64,000 bases of DNA from Flavobacterium pectinovorum (GTDB lineage Bacteria > Bacteroidota > Bacteroidia > Flavobacteriales > Flavobacteriaceae), in assembly GCF_006438875.1 (NCBI RefSeq), contig NZ_RCZH01000019.1, positions 1 to 64,000 of the forward strand, read 5' to 3'. The notes under the pieces were generated by a model that did not search any database, was not told the origin of the DNA, and saw only the letters and a program-made list of their open reading frames with translations. The position numbers were made by a program, and so were the translations under genes. Of this stretch, positions 50,446-59,165 are shown in pieces (positions within the stretch are counted from its first letter, which is position 1; each line of letters opens with the position of its first letter).

Positions 50446-52323
50446 ATGTTTGATATTTCTGCATTAAAAGAAATGAAGCTTTCTGAGCTTCAAGAAATAG
50501 CTAAGTTAGCTAAAACTATAAAGTTTAATGGCGTTAAAAAAGAGACTTTAATAAGTCAGATTTTAGCACATCAGGAAGCGACTGTAGCACCGCCAGTTAA
50601 TGCTGTGGCCGAAAAAGAAGAGGACGATAAGCCTAAAAGAGCAAGAATAGTTCCTGCAAAAAAAGTCGCTATTTCAAAAGCTGCTCCGGTTTTAGAATTT
50701 GATGAAGTAGAAGAAACTCCTGAAAAAGTTAAAACTCCTGCGATTTCAAAAGCAACTCCAAAAGCTCAGCAAGCTCCAAAAGCAGAAGAAATACAACAAG
50801 AAGAAGCTACACAAGAAGTTCAGGAAGTTCAGGAAGTTCAGGAAACTCCTGAAAACAATGAAATACAAAAAAAAGGACCAAAAATTGTAAAGTTTAATAA
50901 ATCAGCTTACGAGAAAAAGGTTGCTCTGCAAAAAGAAAAAGAAGCTACTAAAGAAGTAGGTTCTGAAGAAGCTGGAGAAACAGCTCCTGAAGATCACAAT
51001 ACTGTAGGAGAAAATAAGGAAATCATAGAAAAAGCCGAAATTACTGCTCCGGTAAAAAAGATAAATCCAAATCAGAACAAAAATCAAAATCCAAACCAAA
51101 ACCTAAATCAAAATCCAAATGGGAACGGAAATGGAAATGTGAGTAACGGAAATCAAAACCCAAATCATAAAAATAAAAAGAATAATTTCAGAGATTCAGA
51201 CTTTGAGTTTGACGGAATTATCGAAAGTGAAGGTGTTCTTGAAATGATGCCTGACGGATACGGATTCTTACGTTCATCAGATTATAATTATTTAGCCTCT
51301 CCGGATGATATTTATTTATCAACTTCACAAATCAGATTATTCGGTCTTAAAACCGGAGATACTGTAAAAGGAGTGGTTCGTCCTCCAAAAGAAGGCGAGA
51401 AATTTTTCCCTTTAGTTCGTGTACTTAAAATCAATGGTCACGATCCGCAAGTTGTTCGTGACAGAGTTTCTTTTGAGCACTTGACACCAGTTTTTCCTTC
51501 TGAAAAATTCAAATTAGCCGAAAAAGGCAGCTCAGTTTCAACTCGTATTATCGATTTATTCTCTCCAATAGGAAAAGGACAACGTGGTATGATTGTAGCA
51601 CAGCCGAAAACGGGTAAAACAATGTTGTTAAAAGACATTGCAAATGCCATAGCAGCAAATCACCCTGAAGTTTATCTTATTGTTCTTTTGATCGATGAGC
51701 GTCCTGAAGAGGTTACAGATATGCAACGCAGCGTTCGTGGAGAAGTTATTGCTTCTACATTTGACCGTGAACCACAAGAACACGTGAAAATTGCGAATAT
51801 CGTTCTTGAAAAAGCAAAACGTCTGGTAGAATGCGGACACGATGTTGTGATTCTTTTAGATTCGATTACACGTTTGGCAAGAGCTTACAATACAGTTCAG
51901 CCTGCATCAGGAAAAGTTTTAAGTGGAGGTGTTGATGCAAATGCATTACAAAAACCAAAACGTTTCTTTGGAGCTGCAAGAAATGTAGAAAACGGCGGAT
52001 CATTAAGTATCATCGCAACTGCATTAACTGAAACAGGTTCTAAAATGGATGAGGTTATCTTTGAAGAATTTAAAGGAACTGGTAACATGGAGCTTCAATT
52101 GGATCGTAAAATTGCCAATAAACGTATTTTCCCTGCAATCGATCTTACTTCGTCAAGTACACGTCGTGATGATTTATTATTAGACGAAAAAACATTACAA
52201 AGAATGTGGATTATGCGTAAGTATCTTTCAGATATGAACCCGGTTGAATCTATGGATTTTGTAAACGAACGTTTCAAGAAAACAAGAAATAACGAAGAAT
52301 TTTTGATTTCTATGAATGACTGA
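50446..52323 (+). CDS. rho: Transcription termination factor Rho with a long low-complexity insertion
   Basis: Rho is the RNA-dependent ATPase helicase that ends transcription. The 625-residue protein has the N-terminal Rho_N helix bundle (KEMKLSELQEIAKLAK, 6-50), a disordered charged and Q/N-rich part (about 55-255) with VQEVQEVQE and an NxNQNxNQN stretch, the cold-shock RNA-binding domain (about 262-325), and the RecA-like core (Walker A PKTGKTM near 386; Walker B VVILLDS near 468). The core and RNA domain are typical. Bacteroidota Rho proteins have such insertions, which in Bacteroides are reported to support phase separation. A terminator follows the gene. Confidence 0.95.
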   Translation: MFDISALKEMKLSELQEIAKLAKTIKFNGVKKETLISQILAHQEATVAPPVNAVAEKEEDDKPKRARIVPAKKVAISKAAPVLEFDEVEETPEKVKTPAISKATPKAQQAPKAEEIQQEEATQEVQEVQEVQETPENNEIQKKGPKIVKFNKSAYEKKVALQKEKEATKEVGSEEAGETAPEDHNTVGENKEIIEKAEITAPVKKINPNQNKNQNPNQNLNQNPNGNGNGNVSNGNQNPNHKNKKNNFRDSDFEFDGIIESEGVLEMMPDGYGFLRSSDYNYLASPDDIYLSTSQIRLFGLKTGDTVKGVVRPPKEGEKFFPLVRVLKINGHDPQVVRDRVSFEHLTPVFPSEKFKLAEKGSSVSTRIIDLFSPIGKGQRGMIVAQPKTGKTMLLKDIANAIAANHPEVYLIVLLIDERPEEVTDMQRSVRGEVIASTFDREPQEHVKIANIVLEKAKRLVECGHDVVILLDSITRLARAYNTVQPASGKVLSGGVDANALQKPKRFFGAARNVENGGSLSIIATALTETGSKMDEVIFEEFKGTGNMELQLDRKIANKRIFPAIDLTSSSTRRDDLLLDEKTLQRMWIMRKYLSDMNPVESMDFVNERFKKTRNNEEFLISMND

Positions 52324-52377
52324 AAAAAGGGACAAAGGTTCTAAGGTTTTTCTTTTGGAATCTATAAATATAAAAAG

Positions 52378-52403
52378 AGGGATGAGTTTTAAAACTCATC
52401 CCT
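52378..52403 (+). terminator. Terminator of rho
   Basis: A long perfect palindrome AGGGATGAGTTTT/AAAACTCATCCCT (52378-52403) is followed by T-rich TTTTTGTTTTT. It lies about 55 nt after the rho stop. Confidence 0.85.
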
Positions 52404-52489
52404 TTTTGTTTTTGTAAACTTTAGACTTGTAATAGACTATTGTCTATTATATGTTGTTTTCAATTTTTTTGTAATTCCTGAGGATTAAT

Positions 52490-52625
52490 AATCGACACAA
52501 TATTGTCAGACTGAGCGAAGTCGAAGTCCTACAAAGTGATTCAGTATTCGAATATTCCTCTCAGACCTTTGCGACTCTAGAAAGACGCACTGCTGTGCGC
52601 CTCTACAAAAAAAACTTTGAACCTT
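52490..52625. repeat. Intergenic repeats between rho and the M28 peptidase gene
   Basis: CAGACTGAGCGAAGTCGAAG (near 52508) is followed by GACGCACTGCTGTGCGCCTC (52584-52603), which with its flank is the same unit as at 47408. The gap of about 316 bases has no gene other than the terminator and these repeats. Confidence 0.7.
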
Positions 52626-52639
52626 AGCAACTCAGAACC

Positions 52640-53656
52640 TTATTTCTTATCAACTACAGGTCTATTTTCTCTATTTGCTAAATCCCAGGCAACAACAAAT
52701 GCAAGTTGTGTTCTTTTTGTCAAAGCATCGTATTCTATTTTTTGAGGTTCGTCGCCTTTTCCGTGGTAATCTTCGTGAACTCCATTGAAGAAGAAAACAG
52801 CTGGAATACCATGTTTTGCAAAGTTATAATGATCAGAACGCTCATAAAAATGGTTTGGATCTTTAGGGTCGTTAAATTTAAAATCTAAATCTAATTTAGT
52901 GTATTTGTCATTTTGCGCTACAACAGCATTGTGTAAATCGGTAGATAACCTGTCAGCACCAATTACATAAACATAATTGTTTGTTTTAGCATGTTCTACA
53001 TCACGACGACCAATCATATCAATATTGATATCAGTAATAGTATTCGCAATTGGAAACAATGGATTTTCTGAATAATAACGAGATCCGTGCAAACCGTGCT
53101 CTTCACCAGTTACATGAAGAAATAAAATAGAACGTTTTGGACCGTGACCTTGTTTTTTAGCTTTTGCAAATGCTTTAGCCATTTCCATAACAGCAACCGT
53201 TCCGGAACCGTCATCATCAGCACCATTATAAACCTCACCATTTTTAATTCCAACGTGATCGTAATGTGCTGAAATTACTAAAACTTCGTCCGGTTTTTCA
53301 GAACCTTCGATATAAGCCCAGATATTTTCTGAATCCTGTAAGTTTTCATTGCGCTTTGCGTTTAGGTATGCAGCGGGAATGTGTTGGTAATAATCAGTTG
53401 CTCCTTTAGGAAATGACACGCCATTTTTTTTGTATTGGTCAATCATATAAACACCTGCTTTTTTCTGACCTTTTGATCCGGTTTCACGACCTTCCATTTC
53501 ATCAGAAGCTACGACATAAAGCATTTTTTTTAGATCTTTCTCCTTAATGACTTTTATGTATTTAGTCGGGTCTGAGTTATCTTTAGAAGCAACAGCTTGC
53601 ATGTTTTTACAAGAAAACGCTGAAGCAACTAATAATAGAACTACAATTTTTTTCAT
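52640..53656 (-). CDS. M28-family zinc peptidase, lipoprotein
   Basis: A 338-residue peptidase, probably an aminopeptidase, anchored as a lipoprotein (lipobox ASAFSC, C16). The M28 ligand set is clear: SAHYDHVG, the bridging aspartate in GADDDGSG, EEHGLHGS with the catalytic glutamate, and DINIDMIGR. The last histidine is expected in ERSDHYNFAK. Family members cut N-terminal residues from peptides in the envelope. It starts 8 nt after the DUF3667 gene, which suggests joint expression. Confidence 0.9.
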   Translation of the reverse strand: MKKIVVLLLVASAFSCKNMQAVASKDNSDPTKYIKVIKEKDLKKMLYVVASDEMEGRETGSKGQKKAGVYMIDQYKKNGVSFPKGATDYYQHIPAAYLNAKRNENLQDSENIWAYIEGSEKPDEVLVISAHYDHVGIKNGEVYNGADDDGSGTVAVMEMAKAFAKAKKQGHGPKRSILFLHVTGEEHGLHGSRYYSENPLFPIANTITDINIDMIGRRDVEHAKTNNYVYVIGADRLSTDLHNAVVAQNDKYTKLDLDFKFNDPKDPNHFYERSDHYNFAKHGIPAVFFFNGVHEDYHGKGDEPQKIEYDALTKRTQLAFVVAWDLANRENRPVVDKK

Positions 53657-53664
53657 TGATTAGT

Positions 53665-54675
53665 TTAGTGTAAGTTGATAAATATATATAGCATATAAAA
53701 AACGAGTAAAAATAGGATAAAATTAAAGTTTATAAAAAATAAGATTACACTTTTAACAAATGAAACTATTCTGCTTTCGCCGTAAAAACGATGATGTGCC
53801 GGATAAAAATAATAAGACATCCATATTATACCCACAAAATTGATAATATCAGTGACTATTGCCATTGGGCTGTCTTCTCCAAATAAGCCAATTACTTTGT
53901 TGACAATGAATAAGATGAGAAATATTAAAAGTAAAAAGGAGAAGTAATGCAAAGTAAAAATACCATGATCAAAATAGTACCATTTCTTTTTATTATGAAA
54001 AATCCATAAGAAGAAAGCGAAGAAAGGCATTATAATGAACAGAATTTTGGGGATATTATGAAGAAAAGATTCTATGAATTTTTCAATGATTTCCTTTTTA
54101 GTATTGTGTTCGGTGACATGAACAGCCTTTTCGTAAATCCAATATTGAAATTCTGTAATTTTTTCGCTTTCCTTACCATACTTTTGAATAGAGTCGATCT
54201 CTTTCATTGACTTTAATTGAAAGTATTTTTTATCGAGCTGTTTCATCGTTTTTTCCTGCAAGTAGTTTTTATCACGATGCTTTTCAGTTTTGTCTTTGCT
54301 GGATTCTTCAAAATTTGAACTAATTTCTTTTTCACCTTTGTTAAGATTCTCAGTTATTTTATTTGGAAACAAGGCAATTAAAAGAAAAGTAATAAAACTG
54401 ATAAAAATATACAAACGAACAGGAGCCAGATAAGACAATCTTCTACCTGAAAGATATTCTTTAGTTAGAGTAGAAGGTTTAAAAAGTAAGTTTTTAATGG
54501 TTTTCCAGAATGCATTTTCATAATGCGTCAAATCTTCAAAGAAATGGATAAACAAATGATGAAATGTTTTTCGGCTATCAGTATTTTCCTGTCCGCAATT
54601 TGGACAAAATTTTTGTTCAACAACGTGCCTGCAATTTAAGCACGTTTTGTCTTTTCTAATCGGACTGTGTGACAT
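53665..54675 (-). CDS. DUF3667 zinc-ribbon membrane protein
   Basis: A 336-residue membrane protein. The N-terminus carries a zinc ribbon (CLNCRHVVEQKFCPNCGQ, about 11-29, four cysteines), then the DUF3667 block THYENAFWKTIKNLLFKPSTL. Two hydrophobic helices near 78-105 flank a charged coiled-coil region (about 115-180), and three or four helices make the C-terminus. The role of DUF3667 is unknown; it is common in Bacteroidota. It is upstream of the M28 peptidase by 8 nt and preceded by a palindromic element. Confidence 0.82.
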   Translation of the reverse strand: MSHSPIRKDKTCLNCRHVVEQKFCPNCGQENTDSRKTFHHLFIHFFEDLTHYENAFWKTIKNLLFKPSTLTKEYLSGRRLSYLAPVRLYIFISFITFLLIALFPNKITENLNKGEKEISSNFEESSKDKTEKHRDKNYLQEKTMKQLDKKYFQLKSMKEIDSIQKYGKESEKITEFQYWIYEKAVHVTEHNTKKEIIEKFIESFLHNIPKILFIIMPFFAFFLWIFHNKKKWYYFDHGIFTLHYFSFLLLIFLILFIVNKVIGLFGEDSPMAIVTDIINFVGIIWMSYYFYPAHHRFYGESRIVSFVKSVILFFINFNFILFLLVFYMLYIFINLH

Positions 54676-54722
54676 TGGTTATTATTGATTGATTTGGTTT
54701 ATGGTTTAGTTTATGTTTTTTT

Positions 54723-54847
54723 GCCCACGGATTTGACGGATTAAACGGGTTTACGCTGGTTTCTTTTTGCCACAGATTACACAAATTAGCACAAATTTTT
54801 AGAATAATAATCTGTGCCAATCTGTTTAATCCGTAACATCCGTGGGC
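54723..54847. repeat. Intergenic palindrome, GCCCACGGAT class
   Basis: The left arm GCCCACGGATTTGACGGATT (54723-54742) and the right arm, reversed GCCCACGGATGTTACGGATT (54828-54847), match with two mismatches in the first 24. Between them lies a second sequence, GCCACAGATTACACAAATTA, that resembles the CCACGAATT class. It lies downstream of the dienelactone hydrolase gene and upstream of DUF3667. Confidence 0.75.
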
Positions 54848-54854
54848 TATTTTT

Positions 54855-55628
54855 TTATTTTTTCAATACTTCATTTAGAAATAATTGTAAATGCTCAAAT
54901 GCTCTTTTTGCAGCAACGGGATTATACGCAGCGCCTTTAGAATTATCGCTTCCGGCTTCCGGATTTGTAAAAGAGTGAACCGCATTTGCGTAATAAATCA
55001 TTTGCCAATCGGCTTTAGAATCGCGCATTTCTTGTTGAAAAGCGGTAATTTCTTCTTTAGATTCAAACGGATCATCAGCGCCGTGGCAAATCAAAACTTT
55101 GGCTGTAATAGGTTCTACAGGGCGACTTGCATCTCTGGCTAAGCTGCCATGAAATGAAGCAACTCCTTTTACATTCAAATGTCCGCGGGCAGCTTCAAGA
55201 ACTCCAGTTCCTCCAAAACAATATCCAATAGCCACAATATTATCTGCATTTGCACCGGATTTTATTAATTCCTTTAAAGCTGCATCGATTCTTTTTTGGT
55301 ATGCTGCAAAATTGGTTTTGTAAAAGCCAGCTTGTTTTCCGGCTTCCGAAGTATTTTTAGGATAGTTTCCTTCACCATAAATATCGGCGATGAAAACGGT
55401 ATAGCCTAATTTTGATAAATTTTCAGCAATATCTTTTGATGCTTTGTCAATTCCCAGCCATGCAGGCAAAAGTAAGATTCCAGGGTTGTTACTGCTTTTT
55501 TTAGCAGCTTTTATAGATAAACCGTTTAATACCTGATTTCCATCGGCGTATTTTACAGGTTTTAATTGTGCGTTTATAGCGTTAGAAAATAATATAGTAG
55601 CAAAAAGTAGCAGAGCAGAATTTTTCAT
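54855..55628 (-). CDS. Dienelactone hydrolase family protein, exported
   Basis: I start at the ATG at 55626-55628 (MKNSALLLFATILFS...), giving 257 residues with a signal peptide; the 18 upstream codons are not part of it. It is an alpha/beta hydrolase of the dienelactone hydrolase type. The nucleophile is a cysteine in the elbow GYCFGGTG, with the acid in HGADDPF and the histidine in AVHSFTNP. Dienelactone hydrolases act on lactones from aromatic degradation, but exported members often have unknown substrates. A palindromic element follows its stop. Confidence 0.87.
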   Translation of the reverse strand: MKNSALLLFATILFSNAINAQLKPVKYADGNQVLNGLSIKAAKKSSNNPGILLLPAWLGIDKASKDIAENLSKLGYTVFIADIYGEGNYPKNTSEAGKQAGFYKTNFAAYQKRIDAALKELIKSGANADNIVAIGYCFGGTGVLEAARGHLNVKGVASFHGSLARDASRPVEPITAKVLICHGADDPFESKEEITAFQQEMRDSKADWQMIYYANAVHSFTNPEAGSDNSKGAAYNPVAAKRAFEHLQLFLNEVLKK

Positions 55629-55759
55629 GATTTCACAATTTTTAACAAATATCAGAAATATTATGTTACAAAAAAACCTCAAAAGTGATTTCTTCTGAGG
55701 TTTATAACATTTGTTTTCTGAATTATGAATCCATTGGAATTTAAATTATTCTGAATGTT

Positions 55760-56212
55760 TTATAAAGTAATATTTCGCTTAAAAGCACATCCTAATTCTA
55801 TCATAGAATCTGTTTTTGCAATGCCGGGAATATTATCAATTTTTTCATATAATATCCTACGCATGTGTTCGTGGTTTTTTGCCGTTATTTTTAGGTAAAG
55901 CGTGAAAGATCCGGTTACAAAGTAGCATTCGGTAATTTCAGGAATTTCTTTTAAAGCCTCAATAATTCTTTCAGAATCTGAATCTTTATTGAGCGTAATA
56001 CCCGTAAAAGAAGCCCAATCGTAGCCAATTTGTTTTTCGTTTAAAATAGGTTTGATGCCCGTTATAATTCCTTGTTCAAACAAACGATTAATACGTTGGT
56101 GCACCATAGTATTTGAAATTTTCAAATTAGTAGCAATGGTAGAATAGGCAACTCGTCCATCTTTTTCTAATTCTTTTATAATTTTAATGTCAAACTCGTC
56201 TAAGATATCCAT
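55760..56212 (-). CDS. Lrp/AsnC-family transcriptional regulator
   Basis: A 150-residue feast-or-famine regulator. The N-terminal helix-turn-helix is DGRVAYSTIATNLKISNTMVHQRINRL (about 16-43), and the C-terminal RAM domain that binds amino acids follows (WASFTGITLNKDSDSERIIE; ECYFVTGSFTLYLKI). Such proteins form octamers and respond to amino acids. It is divergent from ornithine aminotransferase across a 200-nt gap, a standard arrangement for control of amino-acid catabolism; this assignment is inferred. Confidence 0.9.
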   Translation of the reverse strand: MDILDEFDIKIIKELEKDGRVAYSTIATNLKISNTMVHQRINRLFEQGIITGIKPILNEKQIGYDWASFTGITLNKDSDSERIIEALKEIPEITECYFVTGSFTLYLKITAKNHEHMRRILYEKIDNIPGIAKTDSMIELGCAFKRNITL

Positions 56213-56359
56213 GCACTATTTTTTTCGTTTAATTTATGTAAAGATAAAAATAACTATGATTTGATGTTTAAAACCAAAAGATAAAATGACTTATAATTGT
56301 GTTAAAATAAGTTATTTTGTTTTTATAAAAGCTATTATTGAGTTAAAACATGTTGATTA

Positions 56360-56391
56360 TTGCTTTTAAATAAATAAATTTTATATTTTTG
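56360..56391 (+). promoter_or_regulatory. Strong Bacteroidota promoter for rocD
   Basis: TTG at 56360-56362 and TATTTTTG at 56384-56391 are 21 nt apart, matching the -33 and -7 elements of the Bacteroidota sigma factor. A start near 56398 gives a leader of about 15 nt. It is the best promoter seen in the window. Confidence 0.75.
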
Positions 56392-56412
56392 CTTCAATAA
56401 AAATAAATTATC

Positions 56413-57666
56413 ATGGGACATAAGCAAGAAGTACTTTCATCAAAGTCTGAGGTTTTGATCGAAAAAGAAAACAAATACGGAGCTCACAATTATCATCCAC
56501 TTCCAGTTGTATTAGAAAGAGGAGAAGGTGTATATGTTTGGGATGTTGACGGAAAAAAGTATTATGACTTTTTATCGGCTTATTCTGCTGTGAATCAAGG
56601 TCACTGTCATCCTAAAATTGTAAAAGCGATGACGGATCAGGCACAGAAATTGTCTTTGACTTCGCGTGCTTTTTACAATGATAAATTAGGAGAGTATGAA
56701 GAATATGTAACCAATTATTTTGGTTTCGATAAAGTATTACCAATGAATACAGGTGCAGAAGCGGTTGAAACAGCTTTGAAACTTTGTAGAAAATGGGCTT
56801 ATGAGGTAAAAGGAATTCATGAAAATCTGGCACAAATTATTGTTTGTGAGAATAATTTTCACGGAAGAACGACAACAATTATCTCTTTTTCAAATGATGA
56901 AACTGCCCGTAAAAACTTCGGTCCCTTTACAGACGGATTTATAAAAATTGAATATGATAACCTAACGGCTCTTGAAAAAGTTTTAGAATCGTCAAAAAAT
57001 ATAGCAGGATTTTTAGTAGAACCTATTCAGGGTGAAGCCGGAGTATATGTTCCGTCAGAAGGATATTTGGCGAAAGCAAAAGCATTGTGTGAGAAACATA
57101 ATGTATTGTTTATTGCAGATGAGGTTCAAACCGGAATTGCCCGTACCGGAAAATTATTGGCCGTTCATCACGAAAATGTGCAACCGGACATCTTAATTTT
57201 AGGAAAAGCAATTTCTGGAGGAGTTTATCCGGTTTCTGCAGTTTTAGCAAATAACGAAATCATGAATGTGATTAAACCAGGTCAGCACGGATCTACTTTT
57301 GGTGGAAATCCTGTTGCTGCTGCTGTTGCAATCGCAGCTCTTGAAGTGGTTAAAGAAGAAAACTTAGCTGAAAATGCAGAACGTTTAGGAATCATTTTAA
57401 GAAAAGGATTAAACGAAATCAAAGAACGTAACAACCTGATTACTTTAGTTAGAGGAAAAGGTTTATTGAATGCAATTGTAATTAATTGCGGAGAAGATTC
57501 TGATTTGGCTTGGGAAATTTGCCTAAGATTCAGAGATAACGGATTATTGGCAAAACCAACGCACGGAAACAAGATTCGTTTAGCGCCGCCATTAGTAATG
57601 ACAGAAGAGCAAATTCAGGAATGCCTTGAAATTATCGAAAAATCATTGGAGGATTTTAGAGATTAG
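56413..57666 (+). CDS. rocD: Ornithine--oxo-acid aminotransferase
   Basis: Converts ornithine and 2-oxoglutarate to glutamate semialdehyde and glutamate with PLP, a key step of arginine and ornithine catabolism. The 417-residue protein has the class III aminotransferase marks: MNTGAEAVETALKL, the PLP-binding aspartate in VLFIADEVQTG (D236), and the Schiff-base lysine K265 in LGKAISGG. The overall sequence fits the RocD group rather than acetylornithine transaminase. It is divergent from an Lrp regulator and has a strong promoter and a terminator at 57700-57735. Confidence 0.94.
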   Translation: MGHKQEVLSSKSEVLIEKENKYGAHNYHPLPVVLERGEGVYVWDVDGKKYYDFLSAYSAVNQGHCHPKIVKAMTDQAQKLSLTSRAFYNDKLGEYEEYVTNYFGFDKVLPMNTGAEAVETALKLCRKWAYEVKGIHENLAQIIVCENNFHGRTTTIISFSNDETARKNFGPFTDGFIKIEYDNLTALEKVLESSKNIAGFLVEPIQGEAGVYVPSEGYLAKAKALCEKHNVLFIADEVQTGIARTGKLLAVHHENVQPDILILGKAISGGVYPVSAVLANNEIMNVIKPGQHGSTFGGNPVAAAVAIAALEVVKEENLAENAERLGIILRKGLNEIKERNNLITLVRGKGLLNAIVINCGEDSDLAWEICLRFRDNGLLAKPTHGNKIRLAPPLVMTEEQIQECLEIIEKSLEDFRD

Positions 57667-57699
57667 TTGGTTATTAATTGACTATTACGATACTATTTT

Positions 57700-57735
57700 A
57701 AAAACATATATGGCTTTCCATATATGTTTTTTTTT
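57700..57735 (+). terminator. Terminator of rocD
   Basis: AAAAACATATATGG (57700-57713) pairs with CCATATATGTTTTT (57718-57731) and is followed by more T. It lies about 35 nt after the rocD stop. Confidence 0.8.
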
Positions 57736-57903
57736 GCCATGAAAAAAAATATTATTCTGATACAATTAGATCTTTTAGTGGCTATTATGAGCTCTTACGC
57801 AGTTTAATTTTGCAAAAAAATCAAATATTAACGATACATACCTTCTCCCACTTGTGTCGTATTTATTTGAATAAAAATGATGCTAATTTATTATGACTAA
57901 GAT

Positions 57904-59007
57904 ATGATAACAATAAGCCTGTGCATGATTGTGAAAAATGAAGAAGAGACATTGGCACAATGTCTTGACTCTATCAAGGAAATTATGGATGAAATTATAA
58001 TTATTGATACTGGTTCTACTGATAAAACGAAAGAAATTGCATACTCATTTACAGATAAAGTCTATGATTTTGAATGGATAAATGATTTTGCAGCCGCAAG
58101 AAATTTTGCATTTTCTAAAGCGACAAAAGAATACCAACTTTGGTTGGATGCTGACGACATTATAATCGAAAAGGATAAGATCGCTTTTCTGGAACTTAAA
58201 AAAACACTTTCTCCTGCAATCGACATGGTTTTGATGAAGTATAATTATGTTGTTGATGAGAACAATAATCCTTCCTATTCTTTCCATCGTGAAAGATTAC
58301 TAAAAAGAGCTAATAATTATCAATGGAGTGATCCTGTTCATGAATATATTGAATATGGAGGCAATTATTTAGTTTCTGAAATTGCTATTACACATAAAAA
58401 GCTAGTTTCCTTTTCAGATCGCAACTTAAAAATTTATGAGGAACAACAGCGAAAGAATTTACCTTTCTCTCCAAGATCTTTGTATTATTATGCCAGAGAG
58501 CTAAGAGATCACGATAAATACAAAGAAGCAATTGAATACTTTAATAAGTTTCTTGATACAAAAAACGGAGCTGTTGATGATAACATAAATGCCTGTAATG
58601 AAATTGGTAAAATTTACAAGAAATTAGGTGATACAGAAAACGCTTTAAAATACCTCTTTCAGAGTTTTATATTCGACATTCCAAGAGCAGAGGCATGTTG
58701 TGAAATAGCATCGATTTATAAGGCTAATGCAGATTATACAAAAGCCATCTATTGGTACGAGTTTATACTTACTTTGAAAATTTCTAACACTGACACCAAT
58801 ATGACTTCAATTGATTGTTGGAATTTTGTGCCAGCAATAGAACTTGCAGTCTGTTATTCTAATATAAAGAATATTGAAAGAGCAATATATTTTAATGAAT
58901 TGGCAGGAAGATATAAAGTGAATCATGCTTCTGTACTACACAACCGGGAGTATTTCAATACATTCAAAAAAAATAAAGATTGTTTATATAAAGATTATAT
59001 ACATTAA
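57904..59007 (+). CDS. GT2-fold glycosyltransferase with C-terminal TPRs (SunS-like)
   Basis: A 367-residue soluble glycosyltransferase. The N-terminal GT2 domain (about 1-190) starts ITISLCMIVKNEEETLAQCL, then has IIDTGSTDKTKEIA and the DxD-type motif in LWLDADDI. From about 195 to 300, TPR units (YKEAIEYFNKFLD, GDTENALKYLFQSF, DYTKAIYWYEFIL) follow. This layout is that of SunS-type transferases that glycosylate proteins or peptides, or of similar proteins that act on surface structures. No peptide substrate gene is next to it. The gene stands alone between two terminators. Confidence 0.8.
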   Translation: MITISLCMIVKNEEETLAQCLDSIKEIMDEIIIIDTGSTDKTKEIAYSFTDKVYDFEWINDFAAARNFAFSKATKEYQLWLDADDIIIEKDKIAFLELKKTLSPAIDMVLMKYNYVVDENNNPSYSFHRERLLKRANNYQWSDPVHEYIEYGGNYLVSEIAITHKKLVSFSDRNLKIYEEQQRKNLPFSPRSLYYYARELRDHDKYKEAIEYFNKFLDTKNGAVDDNINACNEIGKIYKKLGDTENALKYLFQSFIFDIPRAEACCEIASIYKANADYTKAIYWYEFILTLKISNTDTNMTSIDCWNFVPAIELAVCYSNIKNIERAIYFNELAGRYKVNHASVLHNREYFNTFKKNKDCLYKDYIH

Positions 59008-59058
59008 GTATTGAAAACTTACAGTACAAAATAATAGTAAAAAGAAGATTATATAAAA

Positions 59059-59082
59059 AGGCGTTCGCTGTAGCGAACGCCT
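59059..59082. repeat. GC-rich hairpin AGGCGTTCGCT
   Basis: AGGCGTTCGCT (59059-59069) and AGCGAACGCCT (59072-59082) are perfectly complementary over 11 bases with a tiny 2-nt loop. It is downstream of the glycosyltransferase gene without a T tract. Confidence 0.65.
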
Positions 59083-59127
59083 CCTGGTTATAATTACTTA
59101 AAATATCAAAAAAAGTAACTATTTCTT

Positions 59128-59162
59128 AGAGCCAATGTTTATAAAGCATTGGCTCTTTTTTT
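59128..59162 (+). terminator. Terminator of the glycosyltransferase gene
   Basis: AGAGCCAATG (59128-59137) pairs with CATTGGCTCT (59147-59156), followed by seven T. It lies between the glycosyltransferase and the convergent cysteine desulfurase genes and runs in plus orientation. Confidence 0.8.
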
Positions 59163-59165
59163 ATT

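Noticed and set aside
50815..51180. Short repeats inside rho
   Set aside because: They encode the disordered insertion of Rho (VQEVQE and Asn-rich parts), not an independent repeat or array.
55629..55682. Longer N-terminus of the dienelactone hydrolase
   Set aside because: Starting at 55682 would bury the signal peptide that begins at 55628; the family and signal support the shorter form.
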